A stretch of 64,000 bases of DNA from Hyalella azteca (Eukaryota > Arthropoda > Malacostraca > Amphipoda > Hyalellidae), in the NCBI RefSeq assembly GCF_000764305.2, contig NW_025943627.1, positions 125,005 through 189,004 on the forward strand. The letters run 5' to 3'. A program made the position numbers and the translations under genes. The notes beneath the pieces are model-generated. The model was given only the letters and a program-made list of their open reading frames with translations. It did not search any database and was not told where the DNA came from. This document shows positions 1-10,741 of the stretch, in pieces; the first letter of the stretch is position 1, and the number at the start of each line of letters is the position of its first letter.

Positions 1-430
1 TGTCTGTCTGTCTGCTACAAATCTTAAAATCGATATTTAACACACTTCTACCTGTCCAATCGATTTGAAATTTGGCACACTTGCGTAAAGTTGGAGACAA
101 TGCATGAATCAATTAACAGAATAAATAATTTTATAAATTAAATTTTTTTTCAATATTAAAAAAATTAAAAAAATAATTTCGTCTCCTACAAATCTTATAA
201 TCCATATATGACACAATTTGACCTGTCCAATTGATCTGAAATTTTGCACAATTGCATAAAGTCAGAGACAATGCGTTAACCAATTGACAGAATAAATAAT
301 TTTTAAAATTTACAAAATTTTGATATCTTAAAAAATTTGAAGAATAATTTTTTTCCAATATTTGAAAATGAAATTAGAAATTCATTGTACATGTGTAACA
401 TCCAAGATACTGGATTGTCCAGAAGTGTTG
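1..430 (+). repeat. Dispersed repeat family T, two tandem units plus tail
   Basis: Two diverged direct units (about 1-145 and 181-320) share the phrases CTACAAATCTTA, ACCTGTCCAAT and GGAGACAATGC. They are followed by a tail with GTACATGTGTAACATC and GAAGTGTTGTCTTTAAA. The same unit recurs at 15426-15775 (+), 57172-57443 (-) and in both arms of the fold-back element at 57467-58355. I see no coding potential. The ends are not defined because the window starts inside it. Confidence 0.75.
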
Positions 431-578
431 TCTTTAAAGAGCAATTTTTAAACGCATATTATTACATTTCAATTCTTTTTCAGAGAGTATTTTAAAAATC
501 CTCTCGACTTCTTTCCATACATTTGTACTCTTCATGGGAGGCTCCCGGACTTCTTTTTCTGGGATTTTTACTTCAAAC

Positions 579-784
579 CTATGAATTATTTTCATCGTGA
601 CAGCTACCGTTGCAACGAACGAGAGCGAGGTCGGCCCTCCAGCGCCCGAAGCAGCGCGTCTGCGGTTGCCTACAACGTCGCAAGGTCTCGCTTCGTTCAA
701 ACGCTTACGTACTGCATTAATATCCTCTATATTTGCACGCGACTTGCACGAAATAGGCGTGAACCGGCCACTCGAACTTTTCAA
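579..784 (-). other. Conserved GC-rich segment, possible - strand exon
   Basis: This CpG-containing island is preserved almost base for base at 34761-34970 while its surroundings have diverged. On the - strand it is open for about 70 codons and ends at CATAG|GTTTG, a plausible donor. Copy B has a 1-base indel just past that donor, as expected if the coding part stops there. It also contains ATGAAAATAATTCATAG, so it could instead be a 5' UTR with a start codon, or a promoter island. The + strand is open here too, so strand and frame are not secure. I recognise no family. Confidence 0.35.
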
Positions 785-799
785 CTTAGTCTCATTTAA

Positions 800-2213
800 A
801 TTTCGGTTACTATAGGTCCACCCGCCTCATGAGTTATTGGTAAGATTTAACTTGCCTTAACAGTGGACACTCACGCGTGTAAAATTGCCGGACGTTAAAT
901 CGGTTTCATTCACCCTCAAAGTGTTATTGCTGCGGGTGGGTACTGATGAACATTGTTCTTCTTATATCAATCATGTGATCGATGTTATAAAATGAGAAAA
1001 TTGGTTTGAAGTAAAATGCTCAAATAAATAATGAGTTTCACGCATTATAGTGAAACTCAATAATCTCCAAGAACACGTTTCGGCTCTCTAGAGTGACTAG
1101 ACGGAGCGAGTCAACAATGACATGGTATTATTCTTCTAACTTCTAATAGCGTTTGCAATTCGCCGATTGCATTTAGTTGTCTTTTTGCTATTCGCGGATT
1201 GCCATTTTCCTTTTATTACTTCTTTGTTTCACGTTTCAGATATAGTATTAAAGCATTCTAAGTGCAAAATTCCTATCACCATATAACAAATGGGCAAAGA
1301 CTATAGTTTCAGATAACAGATTTTATCTCCTTGCTAAAATGCGCCCAAAGGCCCCGGATTGAAGGAATACATGATTTAAAAATTAAACTATAATTGCTTT
1401 TTGCTCATTAGCGGGCAAGTTACTAATAGTCGTTCAAATCTCCTAAAGAGACCCACAACAGCCTCCACTTCCTGCTTGCTGCTACATTATCATGCTCTCT
1501 CAATCATCTGTCATCCGACCATCGTTCCATCATCCCCAACCATGCCCGAAAATTAAAATGTGAGCATTTCAATTCAAGTTCTGGCCGGAATACGAAATTT
1601 ACTCATTCCCGCATTTTTTAAGGCGGAAGTATCAATTATTATCTATTAAATCTATCTATCTATTAAATTAAATTAATTGCAAATATTCTATAGTATTAAC
1701 TTGAAGTTGGATAGTTACTCTTCACATTTGCATCTTTAACTTTAAATTACATCAATTTTTGTGAGCTAGTGGCCGTATTTAATACGTTCTTTAACTGCGA
1801 TTTACTCCTTCAATAAGCAGATTTTTCAGAAAATCCATAGTTGCAAATGTATCTTAGATTGAAATGTTTGCTATTAATGGGTTCAACGGAACGGCAGAAA
1901 ATGTTCATGCTTGAAATGTGATTAGATGACAGCTTTCATGCATCTTATCACCCCATTGCTCGCTATCTCCCATAAGGTGCCCTTTCCCATAACTGTTTCT
2001 CGTGTTGCTTTGAAACAATTTGCTTTGTCATGAAGATATTCCTTGATTTTCTTCTGCCATAGAGCTTATAATATTGTTGTCCCTTCACTATTTCACCCTT
2101 CACGCACTGTAGGCCTGCAATGCATGACCTTATGACCTTATGATGTCTATAAATATATATAATAATTATTAATTCGTCTATAAATGAATTAATTACAAAT
2201 TGTTTATTCGCAG
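800..2213. other. Non-coding part of duplication copy A
   Basis: AT-rich sequence aligning with 35000-36348 of copy B with many indels. I see no exon. It contains a small imperfect palindrome, GAGTTTCACGCATTATAGTG..., around 1030-1060. The expected signal-anchor exon of the DUF229 gene is not in this stretch and would have to lie left of the window. Confidence 0.6.
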
Positions 2214-2320
2214 TAGATGGCATGCATTTGGGGTACCTCATCGACACACCATCTTGCAGAATGCCTGACTACGATCCTTATGACGTCAGCATCAAGAAAT
2301 TCATCAAAAAGCCCTTCAAG
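2214..2320 (+). CDS. DUF229 copy A, exon with DTPSCRMPDYDPYD
   Basis: The acceptor is ATTCGCAG and the donor AAG|GTTAGT. The exon enters with two bases (phase 1 upstream) and ends on a complete codon. It encodes DGMHLGYLIDTPSCRMPDYD, the typical N-terminal cysteine/proline segment of DUF229 ectodomains. Copy B has the same exon at 36349-36455. Confidence 0.8.
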
Positions 2321-2426
2321 GTTAGTGAGCACGCCCTTAGCATCTAATATCAGCTAGTTCAATATGTCCTATTGAGATTGTCAGAATTTATCTCTTCACT
2401 TACATTATCTATAATGACGTCGTTAA

Positions 2427-2658
2427 CCCTCTACCGCCTGGCATGAGTAACCGGATCAATATTGTCACAAGCCTTCTTCCAAGAAGGATACATAAAAGCG
2501 AGCGCAAAATGACTTGCACTGATGGTTGCCGCCACATACAACAACTTTAAAATTTTCTCTTTTGCGTACAAACGTCCTCAGGTTACTACACTCAATAGTT
2601 TACGCATAATTTAAGCTGAAAGTTATGTTTACGGAGAGTGACACACGGCGGTAGAGGG
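2427..2658. mobile_element. piggyBac-like MITE with TTAA target duplication
   Basis: A 232-bp insert flanked by TTAA (2423-2426 and 2659-2662) with inverted termini CCCTCTACCGCC / GGCGGTAGAGGG. Copy B carries the empty site, a single TTAA in CCCTTAAATGG at about 36550. TTAA targeting and CCC termini are characteristic of piggyBac elements. There is no transposase, so it is non-autonomous. A relative in reverse orientation lies at 38672-38881. Confidence 0.9.
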
Positions 2659-3686
2659 TTAAATGGTTTTGTTTTCAGCGCTTCCCATGATGCTAGCAAT
2701 AATATTCCTCTATTGCAGAGGTCAACGCGTTTATTTTGAATATTCAGCTAAATTTCATTTTCCGACAAAGAATATCAATCCCATTTAGATTAATACCACC
2801 TCTTTGTACTATAGAAACCTATTCTAAGACATCCATCTATTAATCAAATATCCGTCTCTCTCTTCCACAGAGTTTCTCGTTTTGCATCTAATTCATTTCA
2901 ATGAAATTTCCTGTTGATTTTAATATGCTATGTGTTAGGATTGACAATTAGATGATTATCGCCAGATATTAAATGGGAGTGCATCAACATAACCACATAA
3001 TTATGAATTATACAAATTTCATTCAGTCACTAGTCGCGTTTAGATCAAAATGAACACAAACGCCACATCACAGACGCAAACCCACATTCTACGGCACAGT
3101 CTATCTGGCTTAGATCGACTTATATTTCATTTTTAACACTGTTATCTTTATCTTTCATTCTACGCTTATTTTGCTACTTTAATTTTACGGTTTTCGAAAT
3201 TATTGCCGTCTCATAATAGTTCACTAATTATGCACATGGGCAAATCAAGATTATTTTTTGATAAAGCATTCTCAACTGATATATCAATGTAGACGTTTTT
3301 GAATTTAAATTTGCTTGTGTTTTCGATTATGACAACATTCATCTCAGACGAAGTTTATACTGCAGTGTAGAGTAAGGTCCCCCAACATGATGTGGTCGTT
3401 CACCATTTAATTGGAGGTTCACCCAAAACGTACCATGAATCCTACCCATTAATCACATATATTTAACATTTTATTTTATAACATTCAATGATAATCAGCA
3501 GTGCAGTAGATCGTGCATGATATTGTATGTGTTCGCGTACCTCCCTGCAGACCCTCCCGTATATGACAGTTTGAGCACCTCAGCTCCGAAGAATCGAACT
3601 TTTTGGAGGACTACAGTATATCTTGACATGTCTAATTGTTCTCAGATGTGTTAGAATATTTATTTATTACCCTAAATCAACATCAG

Positions 3687-3876
3687 ATGGTCTGCAATCC
3701 TGAGAATTTGAGCCCCTTTACCTTCACTGAAGGATTCAGGATCAAGATTAATGAGGACCCCAAGTTAATGGCACTTACGATGTGACGCTCGACTCGCTGT
3801 CGTGCTGTGTTCACGAGGTCACCAGGACCACGCAATCCTTCAAAAAGTTCGATGCGAACTGTGATAACAAATACAA
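3687..3876 (+). pseudogene. DUF229 copy A, exon with 1-base deletion
   Basis: The acceptor is CATCAG and the donor A|GTAAGC. The exon starts in frame with MVCNPENLSPFTF. At about 3774 the text reads GGCACTTACGATG where copy B reads GGCACATTACGATG. The loss of one A shifts the frame before the DVTLDSLSCCVHE segment and would lead to truncation. Confidence 0.85.
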
Positions 3877-4366
3877 GTAAGCGTGAGTACAGACACAGGA
3901 AGTTTTTGTTTGATTTCATTCCTTTGAATGTGTTGTCAGTTCATTTTAGGGCTTAGGATGTTAGCACACAACTTGACGAGCATTCTGTGTAGTGTTAAGC
4001 GTTGCACATCTCCTTAATTGACAAACGACACAAAGCTTCTCCTGTCTAAAACTTCCCCATATTAGATTTCGAAGTACAAAGCTGAAAGCTTTAACTCTCA
4101 AACAACAATTTTTATTATCTATAAGTGATCATGTGCTTTGCTGGTAAATCTGAAACGAACTAAGTTTCAAACGAACTAATGTTTTTTAACGAACTAAGTC
4201 CTGAAAATAAATTACTGTAGAGTAGAGGAACCAAAATTGTTTGTAATTGCTTCTCAGTGCTGATGATATAAATATGGAACAAAATTATGAATGAAATTTC
4301 TCATATTGCGCAAATATCAATTAATGTGCTCAATAATTCAAATTCTATTGTGTTGGTATGGCGCAG

Positions 4367-4532
4367 AACGAGCAAGTGTCATCTGATCGTCAACGGCACT
4401 TCTGCAGAAGTCACAACAGACGGAGCTTTTGTCGTCTGCTCAAAAAACAACTCGAAATCTAAGCCATTCTACAAGAACGTCCACTATTTCTTCCACACGG
4501 AAAAAATACGCGACAAAATTGCCACTCACAAA
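4367..4532 (+). CDS. DUF229 copy A, third visible exon
   Basis: The acceptor is GGCGCAG, and one base completes the Lys codon of the preceding exon. It encodes TSKCHLIVNG...FFHTEKIRDKIATHK and ends on a full codon at AAA|GTAAGT. This exon is deleted in copy B. Confidence 0.75.
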
Positions 4533-4823
4533 GTAAGTTCAATATAAACTCATAAAAACCGTGGTTTAGATATTTCTCGACTTACGTTGGAGAGAATACC
4601 TCTCTGATTGACTCCCATGGAATTTGAAAAGTATATATTTTAATCGAATTCTAAGTTTAATTTCAAATAATAGAGTACAGGAAAGGAAAAATTGATGCCT
4701 AGAAGCAAGTGCGCAATTGTCGCGAAAGACATTTCGAGTTCTCATTTTTTTTTCTAAAATTCAGCAGAACCTTATTACATTTTTGCACACAAAATATGAG
4801 TATGTTTATTTTTTCATTTCTAG

Positions 4824-5942
4824 GAGCGTTTAGAGTCCAGTGAAGCTCTTCCTTTAAACTTCATCCTAATGGGGATCGATTCGACTTTTCGACAAAATTT
4901 GCGCAGATATTTTCCGGAAACATTCAAATTTCTTTCGGACGATCCTAGCACCTTAGACTTCATGGGCTACAACAAGGTGGCAGACAATACTGATGTGAAT
5001 GTTTCACCCGTCATCATGGGCAATCGCGCAGAAGACCTAATGAGCTTCAAATTGGACTGCTACAAGAAACAAAAAGCTAACTTCGACAGTTGTCCTTTCA
5101 TTTGGAAGAACTTCTCCGCTCAAGGCTACGCAACTGTGTACTCCGAAGACGCACCCAGTATGGGACTCTACCACTTCAATAAAATCGGATTTGTTCAACC
5201 ACCTGTTGATTTCTATGCTCGGCCATACATGTTGCTCTCTGAAAAAGAGATCGGCCATCCTAAAGACGTGAACCACTACTGCTATGGTCTTCAGGCCAGT
5301 ACGGAGGTAGTTTACGATCAAATTATGAGGGCTCTCGATAACCTATCCGATGATGTGCCTGTGTTTGGATACTTCTGGAGCGCCACTTACACACACGGCA
5401 GTAATCAGAACGCAGCCCCTCTAGACAAACCAACGCTACGTTTCCTAGAAAAGTTTACACAATCATCTCATCGTAATGACACCATTCTCCTCTTCTTCAG
5501 TGACCACGGCCTTAGATTTGGCGACATACGATCTACCTACCTCGGTGCCTTGGAAGAAAGGTTACCGTTCGTAACTATGCTATTTCCTCCATGGTTTAAA
5601 GATGAGTTTCCGGAAACATGGCGTAACTTACTAACCAACCAACGACGCTTGACGAACAACTACGACCTCCATAGCACCCTTCTCGACATATTACACGGGG
5701 CCTATAATGCCTCATTAGACCTTAAAACACCTGCTGGACGGGGACAAAGCCTATTTCTGGAGGTTCCAACGAACAGGACGTGCGAATCAATTCATATTCC
5801 ATGGCATTACTGCGCCTGTCAATCTTCCTTACCTGCGAACATTCATAGTTCGGAGGTCAAGCAAGCGGCACAAGTTCTCACGCAAGCCATAAATAAGCTT
5901 ATTGAAGAACATCCCGAGTGTTCTAGGTTGGAAATCAAGGAA
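4824..5942 (+). CDS. DUF229 copy A, main catalytic exon
   Basis: A 1119-nt exon (373 codons) from TTTCTAG|GAG to GAA|GTGAGT. It opens with ERLESSEALPLNF and runs through the GIDS motif (4872-4883), the FWSATYTHGSNQN loop, SDHG (5499-5510), the GALEERLPF motif, NNYDLHSTL and a cysteine cluster (TCESIHIPWHYCACQ). In DUF229, GIDS and SDHG correspond to alkaline-phosphatase-superfamily metal and nucleophile sites. The open frame continues past the donor into the intron to 6137, but copy B has a stop there, which supports the splice site. Confidence 0.85.
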
Positions 5943-6129
5943 GTGAGTTATAGTTACGTATTTCAGTGTTTTGTATTCACAGTGCAAATATATCGAAACG
6001 AAATAACTCCGAAATATATAAGTATGTATAACAATTTAGCTGGTAGGCACGCAGCTCCTACAATTAATGACTCCTACTACTCCTACCCTTCAAATTTTTA
6101 TGAACTTTCAATGAATTTTCTTCTAACAG

Positions 6130-6238
6130 ATCATTAGTGCTCGAGAGTATCTGAATCACGAAAAATTTGGCGAAGGAACCGTCAAGAAAAAACTAGATAA
6201 GTGGACGACGTATTCCGTGATGATCGAAACCACGCCAG
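6130..6238 (+). CDS. DUF229 copy A, penultimate exon
   Basis: 109 nt from CTAACAG|ATC to CCAG|GTGAGA. It encodes IISAREYLNHEKFGEGTV and on to IETTPG, ending in phase 1. The copy B counterpart is 41249-41357, of the same length. Confidence 0.75.
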
Positions 6239-6897
6239 GTGAGACTTGTGGGAGGAAATATGAGACTTGTGGGGAGATATTAAATGTTGCGAATAATGGC
6301 CGAATTCTATGGATAATGCGATTAATATACATAGACATTTGTTCCTACTTCAGCTTCAAATGGTGGAGAAGTTAAAAAGAGTTTTCGTCAATTATGTTGC
6401 TTAATTAACTTATAATATCAATGTTCAACACTTGATTTCTGTTAAATTTTAATGATCATAACTGTGTGTTTGGTCACGTTGACCAAAGTATTGACAATGA
6501 TAGATAGACAATGATACATTTTCATTTGTAAGTTACGAATATCAAGCTATCAAAATTTCGAATGTCGCATCTCTGAACTTTGAAACAACATTGTGTATAC
6601 AACATCGTGTGTTTTTATGTGAATAAATTTCTTAGTTAAGTAACTAACGGCTTGAACATCTTCAAATAACTTGAATCTTTAATAAACATCTTGAATGACA
6701 TCTTAAAAATGTGAAAATTCAAATTCTAGATATAGACTGAGTATCTACGGAGTAAACCTTGATCGTTGGTTTCATTATTAGACCAAGAAGTATTACTTAA
6801 ATTACTGCAGCCTATAAGTCGTTGAATTGTATTTCAGATAACAATTACTTTATTTTCCGAGATTGTAAATAACATTTACATCTATTTTTCTGTTCAG

Positions 6898-7043
6898 GAG
6901 GCGGCCATTTCGAAGGATCTGTCGTCAAGGGACACAACAAGTCTTGGAAAGTTCTAGAAGACATTTCACGGATAAATCTGTACGGAAACCAAAACACTTG
7001 TATTGAAGACACGGAACTGAAGAAAATATGTCACTGTAGATAA
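6898..7043 (+). CDS. DUF229 copy A, terminal exon
   Basis: The acceptor is CTGTTCAG, completing a Gly codon. It encodes GGHFEGSVVKGHNKSW, then DISRINLYGNQNTCIEDTEL and ICHCR, and stops at TAA. The ISRxNxYGNQ...C...CxC ending is typical of the DUF229 C-terminus. The copy B counterpart is 41985-42130. Confidence 0.8.
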
Positions 7044-8499
7044 CAAAAAATGATTACCATCGCCCTACCCTATCATAATAACATACTCTCTACTTTGTAA
7101 TGTCTATTCCATGCCTGAGAAGCGTCATGGGCGCCAGCAATGTTAGAATTGAGTCTATCTGTCATGTGTATAATCTACTATATAAGTGCTTGAAGAATAG
7201 GAGTAAAATGGGTTCCATCAATAATAGAAATTTTGAGCCTAGAAGACAAAGCCGTTTCCTTATGCCAATGATTTTTAAACTGGTACGCATCCCATTAGTG
7301 GCAGGTAAATACTTTCGGCACCACGAATAATTTAAAGCTGTGTCAGTTTTACTTCAAAAAATGGTTAGGCTTAGCGCAACGAGTTCCAACTAACAGTTGC
7401 CACACGCTACCTACATGCTCTCAGCGGGACTCGAAGTTAAATTCAAGCATAAAATTTTTTCAAACTTAGCGCCTTGTGTGAAATGAAATGCAACTAATAC
7501 TACATTTTGGAGAGTAATATGTATATTTGGTGGTACGTAACTACTGCACGAAACTTGCATGTGCTACTACACGTTTGATCGAGAAAGCCAGATCTATACT
7601 CTCTTCCGCGACTGAGATAAGGCGTAGATTCCTGCAATGTCACAACGAATCTATCTCCAATTGACATAGTCTATCCACTCAGTGTGGGTGTGATGTCACT
7701 GATGTGTGTTCCGAGACTAATTCCTTTATTTCATCACTCGTAATATTTCGTGTCGTTTTACGAGTAGCAGCGTGATTATCCTGAGTTTTCTAACAAACAT
7801 CTACCTGTGTAATGAACGCAGGAAATCCTTTTTTCATTTTTACGATAGCATTTTCTCCAATTAATGTCTGATCCAAGAACATAGACGAATTTTCATAAAG
7901 CCTCAGAGCAACGAATGCGTAGCTCAGCTGAAGGATTCGTGCACTATAATGTATAATTGTATATTGAGTAATGAATGTATTGAATGCTATGTCATAGATC
8001 CGGAGAATGGGCCACGTAGCAGGAATTACGATTTCTGTACCGTCTTGATTCGTGTGAAGCTTTGACTTTCATGTGTGTGTTCAACTGTGAACGCTGATAT
8101 TCATAAATGATGCACGAGGTTTTCGTAATAAAAAAAGTATTTTAAATACTAATTAAGTTTTTAAACCTTAATTATGTGATTTTCAAATGAAATCCCATCC
8201 AAGTAGAAACAGATTTAAATGCTTAAATCTTGTACGATAAATCAGTTTTTGAAAAATCTGAGAAGGAAATTTTCGGTTACGTTCTTCGACAGAACATTCA
8301 TTTCTCAAAAACTTCTAGAAGACTAAATTTGACGCTCGAAAGAGCACAACTCACAAAATTTTATCTCTCGAATATTAAGTAATAGGAAAATTTTCCCTTA
8401 ATTTTTTTTAGTTTATAGTTATGCTAGATATTTATACATCGGGCTCTACGCCCGCACCCGGCGTGTATCTAGTAAGTTGGTAAACTCAGTGAAAATCTG
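7044..8499. other. 3' flank of copy A, no gene seen
   Basis: The first ~115 bp and 8009-8465 align with copy B (42131-42695). The part at 7160-8008 is absent from B, either inserted in A or deleted in B. Short ORFs here do not resemble known proteins and are not conserved in B. Confidence 0.6.
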
Positions 8500-10015
8500 C
8501 ATACAATGTTTGAATATGAGTTATGTAGCTATCCATCTGCTCTATTTGAAAACAAATATTCACTGAGAGCACCAAAAAAGCAGCCCTGGCTGATGCACTC
8601 TGGAAACATATGGCGCGAGATCTACCTCTGCCCTCTGAAAATGTGCAGTATATCCTTGACGGAGGTGCTCTGCTACATAGACTTGCCTGGCAGCGGGGCA
8701 AACATATGATGAAGTATGTCAACAGTATATACTGCAGGTATGTAGCCCGCCACTATGAAAAGCCCAAGATTGTGTTTGATGGCTATCAAGATGGTCCAAG
8801 TGCAAAAGACATTGCACACAGTAGACGTGCTGGAGGCAATTCTGGAGCAACTGTGCACATCTCAGGTTCCATGGTTTTCAATGAAAAGAAAGAAATCTTC
8901 CTCAGCAACAAGGTTAACAAGCTCTAGTTCGTTGCCCTGCTCCGGGATCATCTTAATAATAATAATAGCGGTTTCAGCGTTTATTAGGCCGTAGGCCTGT
9001 CGCCGATTCTTAACAGTGCAGAACTTTCACAGCATTTCGCGGTCTCGAACTCGCGATTCACTGCTACAATTCTGCTGTGCTTAACCGCCCGGCCTCATTG
9101 CCAATTTTGACCAGAAACTGGCGCACAGAGCTGGGATCGAAACCGCGCCTTTCTGCGCCAATCTTGGTACTCTGCTGCACTGGAAACACTGGGCCACCTT
9201 CTTGAGCAAAGTGGCTGCTGCACAGACCAGGCTAGGGGAGATGCAGATTTGCTGATAGCCAAATCTGCAATAGCAGAAGCAGAGAGTAAACTGACTCCAG
9301 TATGTCTAGTTGGGGATTGCACAAACTAGTTGGTGTTGCTCTGTTACCACACCAAAGACACAACAACTAACCTGTACTTCAGACCAGAACCCAAACAAGT
9401 AGGAAAATATCCACCACGATGTTGGAATACTGCAATTCTCAAGAGAGCTATGGGCCCACAGGTTTGCAAAAGCATCTTGTTCACACATGCCTTGCTTGGG
9501 TGTGATACAACATCTGCTGTGTATGGCCTGGGAAAAGGATCAATAGTGAAGCAGATTTCAGACAGTGCACTTCTCAAAGCTCAGGCTGAAGTCTTCCACA
9601 AGAGCACAAAAGAGGAGATAATAGCAGTTGGAGAGATTGCACTAGTCTTTCTGTACAAGAGTGCTACCGGAGAGTCTCTGGACAAAATCGATTCAAGAAC
9701 TTTCACAGAAAAGTTGTTAGCTAAGCATTTGTAGACCCCCAGGTGCTTCCACCTACATCAGCAGCTGCCCAGTTTTATAGTCTGAGGACATTTTGCCAAG
9801 TGCAAGAGTGTCTGGGCAACAGAATGAAACCTGAAGAGTGGGGATGGGAAGTGAGAAATGGATAATGCGTGCCTGTTCTCACAGATCAAGAAGTTGCCCC
9901 CAAGATCTGAGCTACTAGAAATGGTGAGATGCAATTGTTGAACAGATTGTTCTACAAGGAGGTGTGCTTGTCGGAAACAGGATATGGAATGTTCACCAGC
10001 ATGTGTCCAGTGACA
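8500..10015 (+). pseudogene. Decayed PIN-like domain protein with Cys-rich tail
   Basis: Fragments in shifting + frames match a multicopy invertebrate protein family that I know only as uncharacterised: FEYELCSYPSALFEN (8511), LDGGALLHRLAW, KIVFDGYQDGPSAKD, HISGSMVFNEKKE, then GDADLLIAKSAIAEAESKL, a long open piece at 9330-9734 (FKPEPK-like region, LFTHALLGCDTTSAVYGLGKG), and a Cys-rich end near 9930-9990 (CSTRRCACRK, ECSPAC). The DGG and DADLL motifs suggest a PIN/FEN-type nuclease fold. Loss of function is clear: frameshifts, a mutated acidic motif followed by a stop near 9325, a stop at 9732, another in the Cys-rich tail, and a SINE splitting the gene. No introns are evident, so it may be a processed or element-borne copy. 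Confidence 0.7.
8953..9198 (-). mobile_element. tRNA-derived SINE, copy 1
   Basis: Reverse-oriented SINE. Read on the - strand, it has a tRNA-like head with a box A resembling TGGCCCAGTG and a box B (TTCGATCCCAGCTC here, GGTTCGATCCC in the other copies), then a body (GGCGACAGGCCTACGGCC) and a TAT/ATT-rich tail at its left end. It splits the PIN-like pseudogene between LLRDHL and LLEQSG. Other copies are at 28175-28413 and 39645-39890. Confidence 0.8.
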
Positions 10016-10741
10016 CGGTGTGTGCAGTAACACTAGTCAAGTATTTGACAGTCAGTCTGACTCTTCCGATGAGTGACCTCAAGACAGTAATTGTGGTGGT
10101 ATAAGGGCGAATATGATACATAGGAGTGTTCAGCAGCATGTAGCCAATGCTGATACTCCTGATGGGTGACATCATTCTATTTTGATATATTGTATAGAAT
10201 AATCACAGAACAATGGACAGTTAAACTTTATGTTAGTAAAACCTACTAGTTCTATAGCTTAAGCATCATAACTGAATTTTTCGTTAGTTTAAATACTTAA
10301 TTATCACAGTATATTAATTTCTCATTTTGATTATAAGTCCAAAATAAAGAAAAAATTGGGCAAGCTGAAATAAAAATGGGTTTTTCTATTCCATTCATCA
10401 TTCATATATCTGACATTTTCTCTTTTTGTCTACACAGCTGACGTTCTCTTTTTTCATCTTAGAAATAGTTTTCCAAAGCTGACCATCATAATTAATGATT
10501 TTCTGAGCATAATGACTTTTTTTCTACTTATTTTAATCAGACCAATACATTTTAAATGGGTTAGAACCTTTTATGGGACCCAGCAAATCAAGTTATCTGC
10601 AGAGCATCAATCAGCTAGAGAATCAGTGTGGTGCGAACTTTCTCTCAAAGGCAAAGGTAGCCTCCTCATAGGCGTCGTGTCATAGGCGTCATAGGCGTTC
10701 GGTAGCCTCCAAACAGTTCCTCTGATAACGATAAAGTACTA
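10016..10741. other. No gene seen
   Basis: AT-rich sequence with a small direct repeat, CATAGGCGT, three times at 10667-10698. I see nothing else recognisable. Confidence 0.5.

Larger units (their letters stand above)
2214..7043 (+). pseudogene. DUF229 family protein, copy A (frameshifted exon)
   Basis: DUF229 proteins are animal membrane-anchored or secreted proteins of alkaline-phosphatase/sulfatase fold whose substrate is unknown. Exons with matching phases are 2214-2320, 3687-3876, 4367-4532, 4824-5942, 6130-6238 and 6898-7043 (TAA). All junctions are AG/GT. Family hallmarks are visible: TPSCRMPDYDPYD, GIDS at 4872-4883 (probable nucleophile and metal loop), the metal-ligand motif SDHG at 5499-5510, NNYDLHSTLLDILHG, and a C-terminal cysteine motif ending ICHCR. 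Exon 3687-3876 is 190 nt, against 191 nt in copy B; the missing A near 3774 breaks the frame. The rest is open, so the defect could be a real lesion or a base-calling error. The N-terminal anchor exon is not visible. Expected location is an extracellular or luminal ectodomain. Confidence 0.8.
552..8465 (+). repeat. Segmental duplication, copy A (DUF229 block)
   Basis: This block is collinear with 34735-42695, covering exons, introns and flanks. Homology starts near TTCTGGGATTTT and ends near the GGCGTGTA motif at about 8460. Differences from copy B are a 232-bp TTAA-flanked MITE at 2427-2658, about 850 bp at 7160-8008 absent from B, and retention of 4217-5052, which B has lost. Exons are nearly identical while introns have diverged, so the duplication is fairly recent or the exons are constrained. 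Confidence 0.9.

Noticed and set aside
5943..6137. Extension of the DUF229 open frame past the exon 4 donor
   Set aside because: Copy B has a stop shortly after the same donor, and the next exon continues the family C-terminus in phase.
9125..9225. tRNA gene (B-box-like GGGATCGAA... on the - strand)
   Set aside because: It is the head of a SINE repeated three times in the window; no complete cloverleaf is evident and bodies and tails follow.
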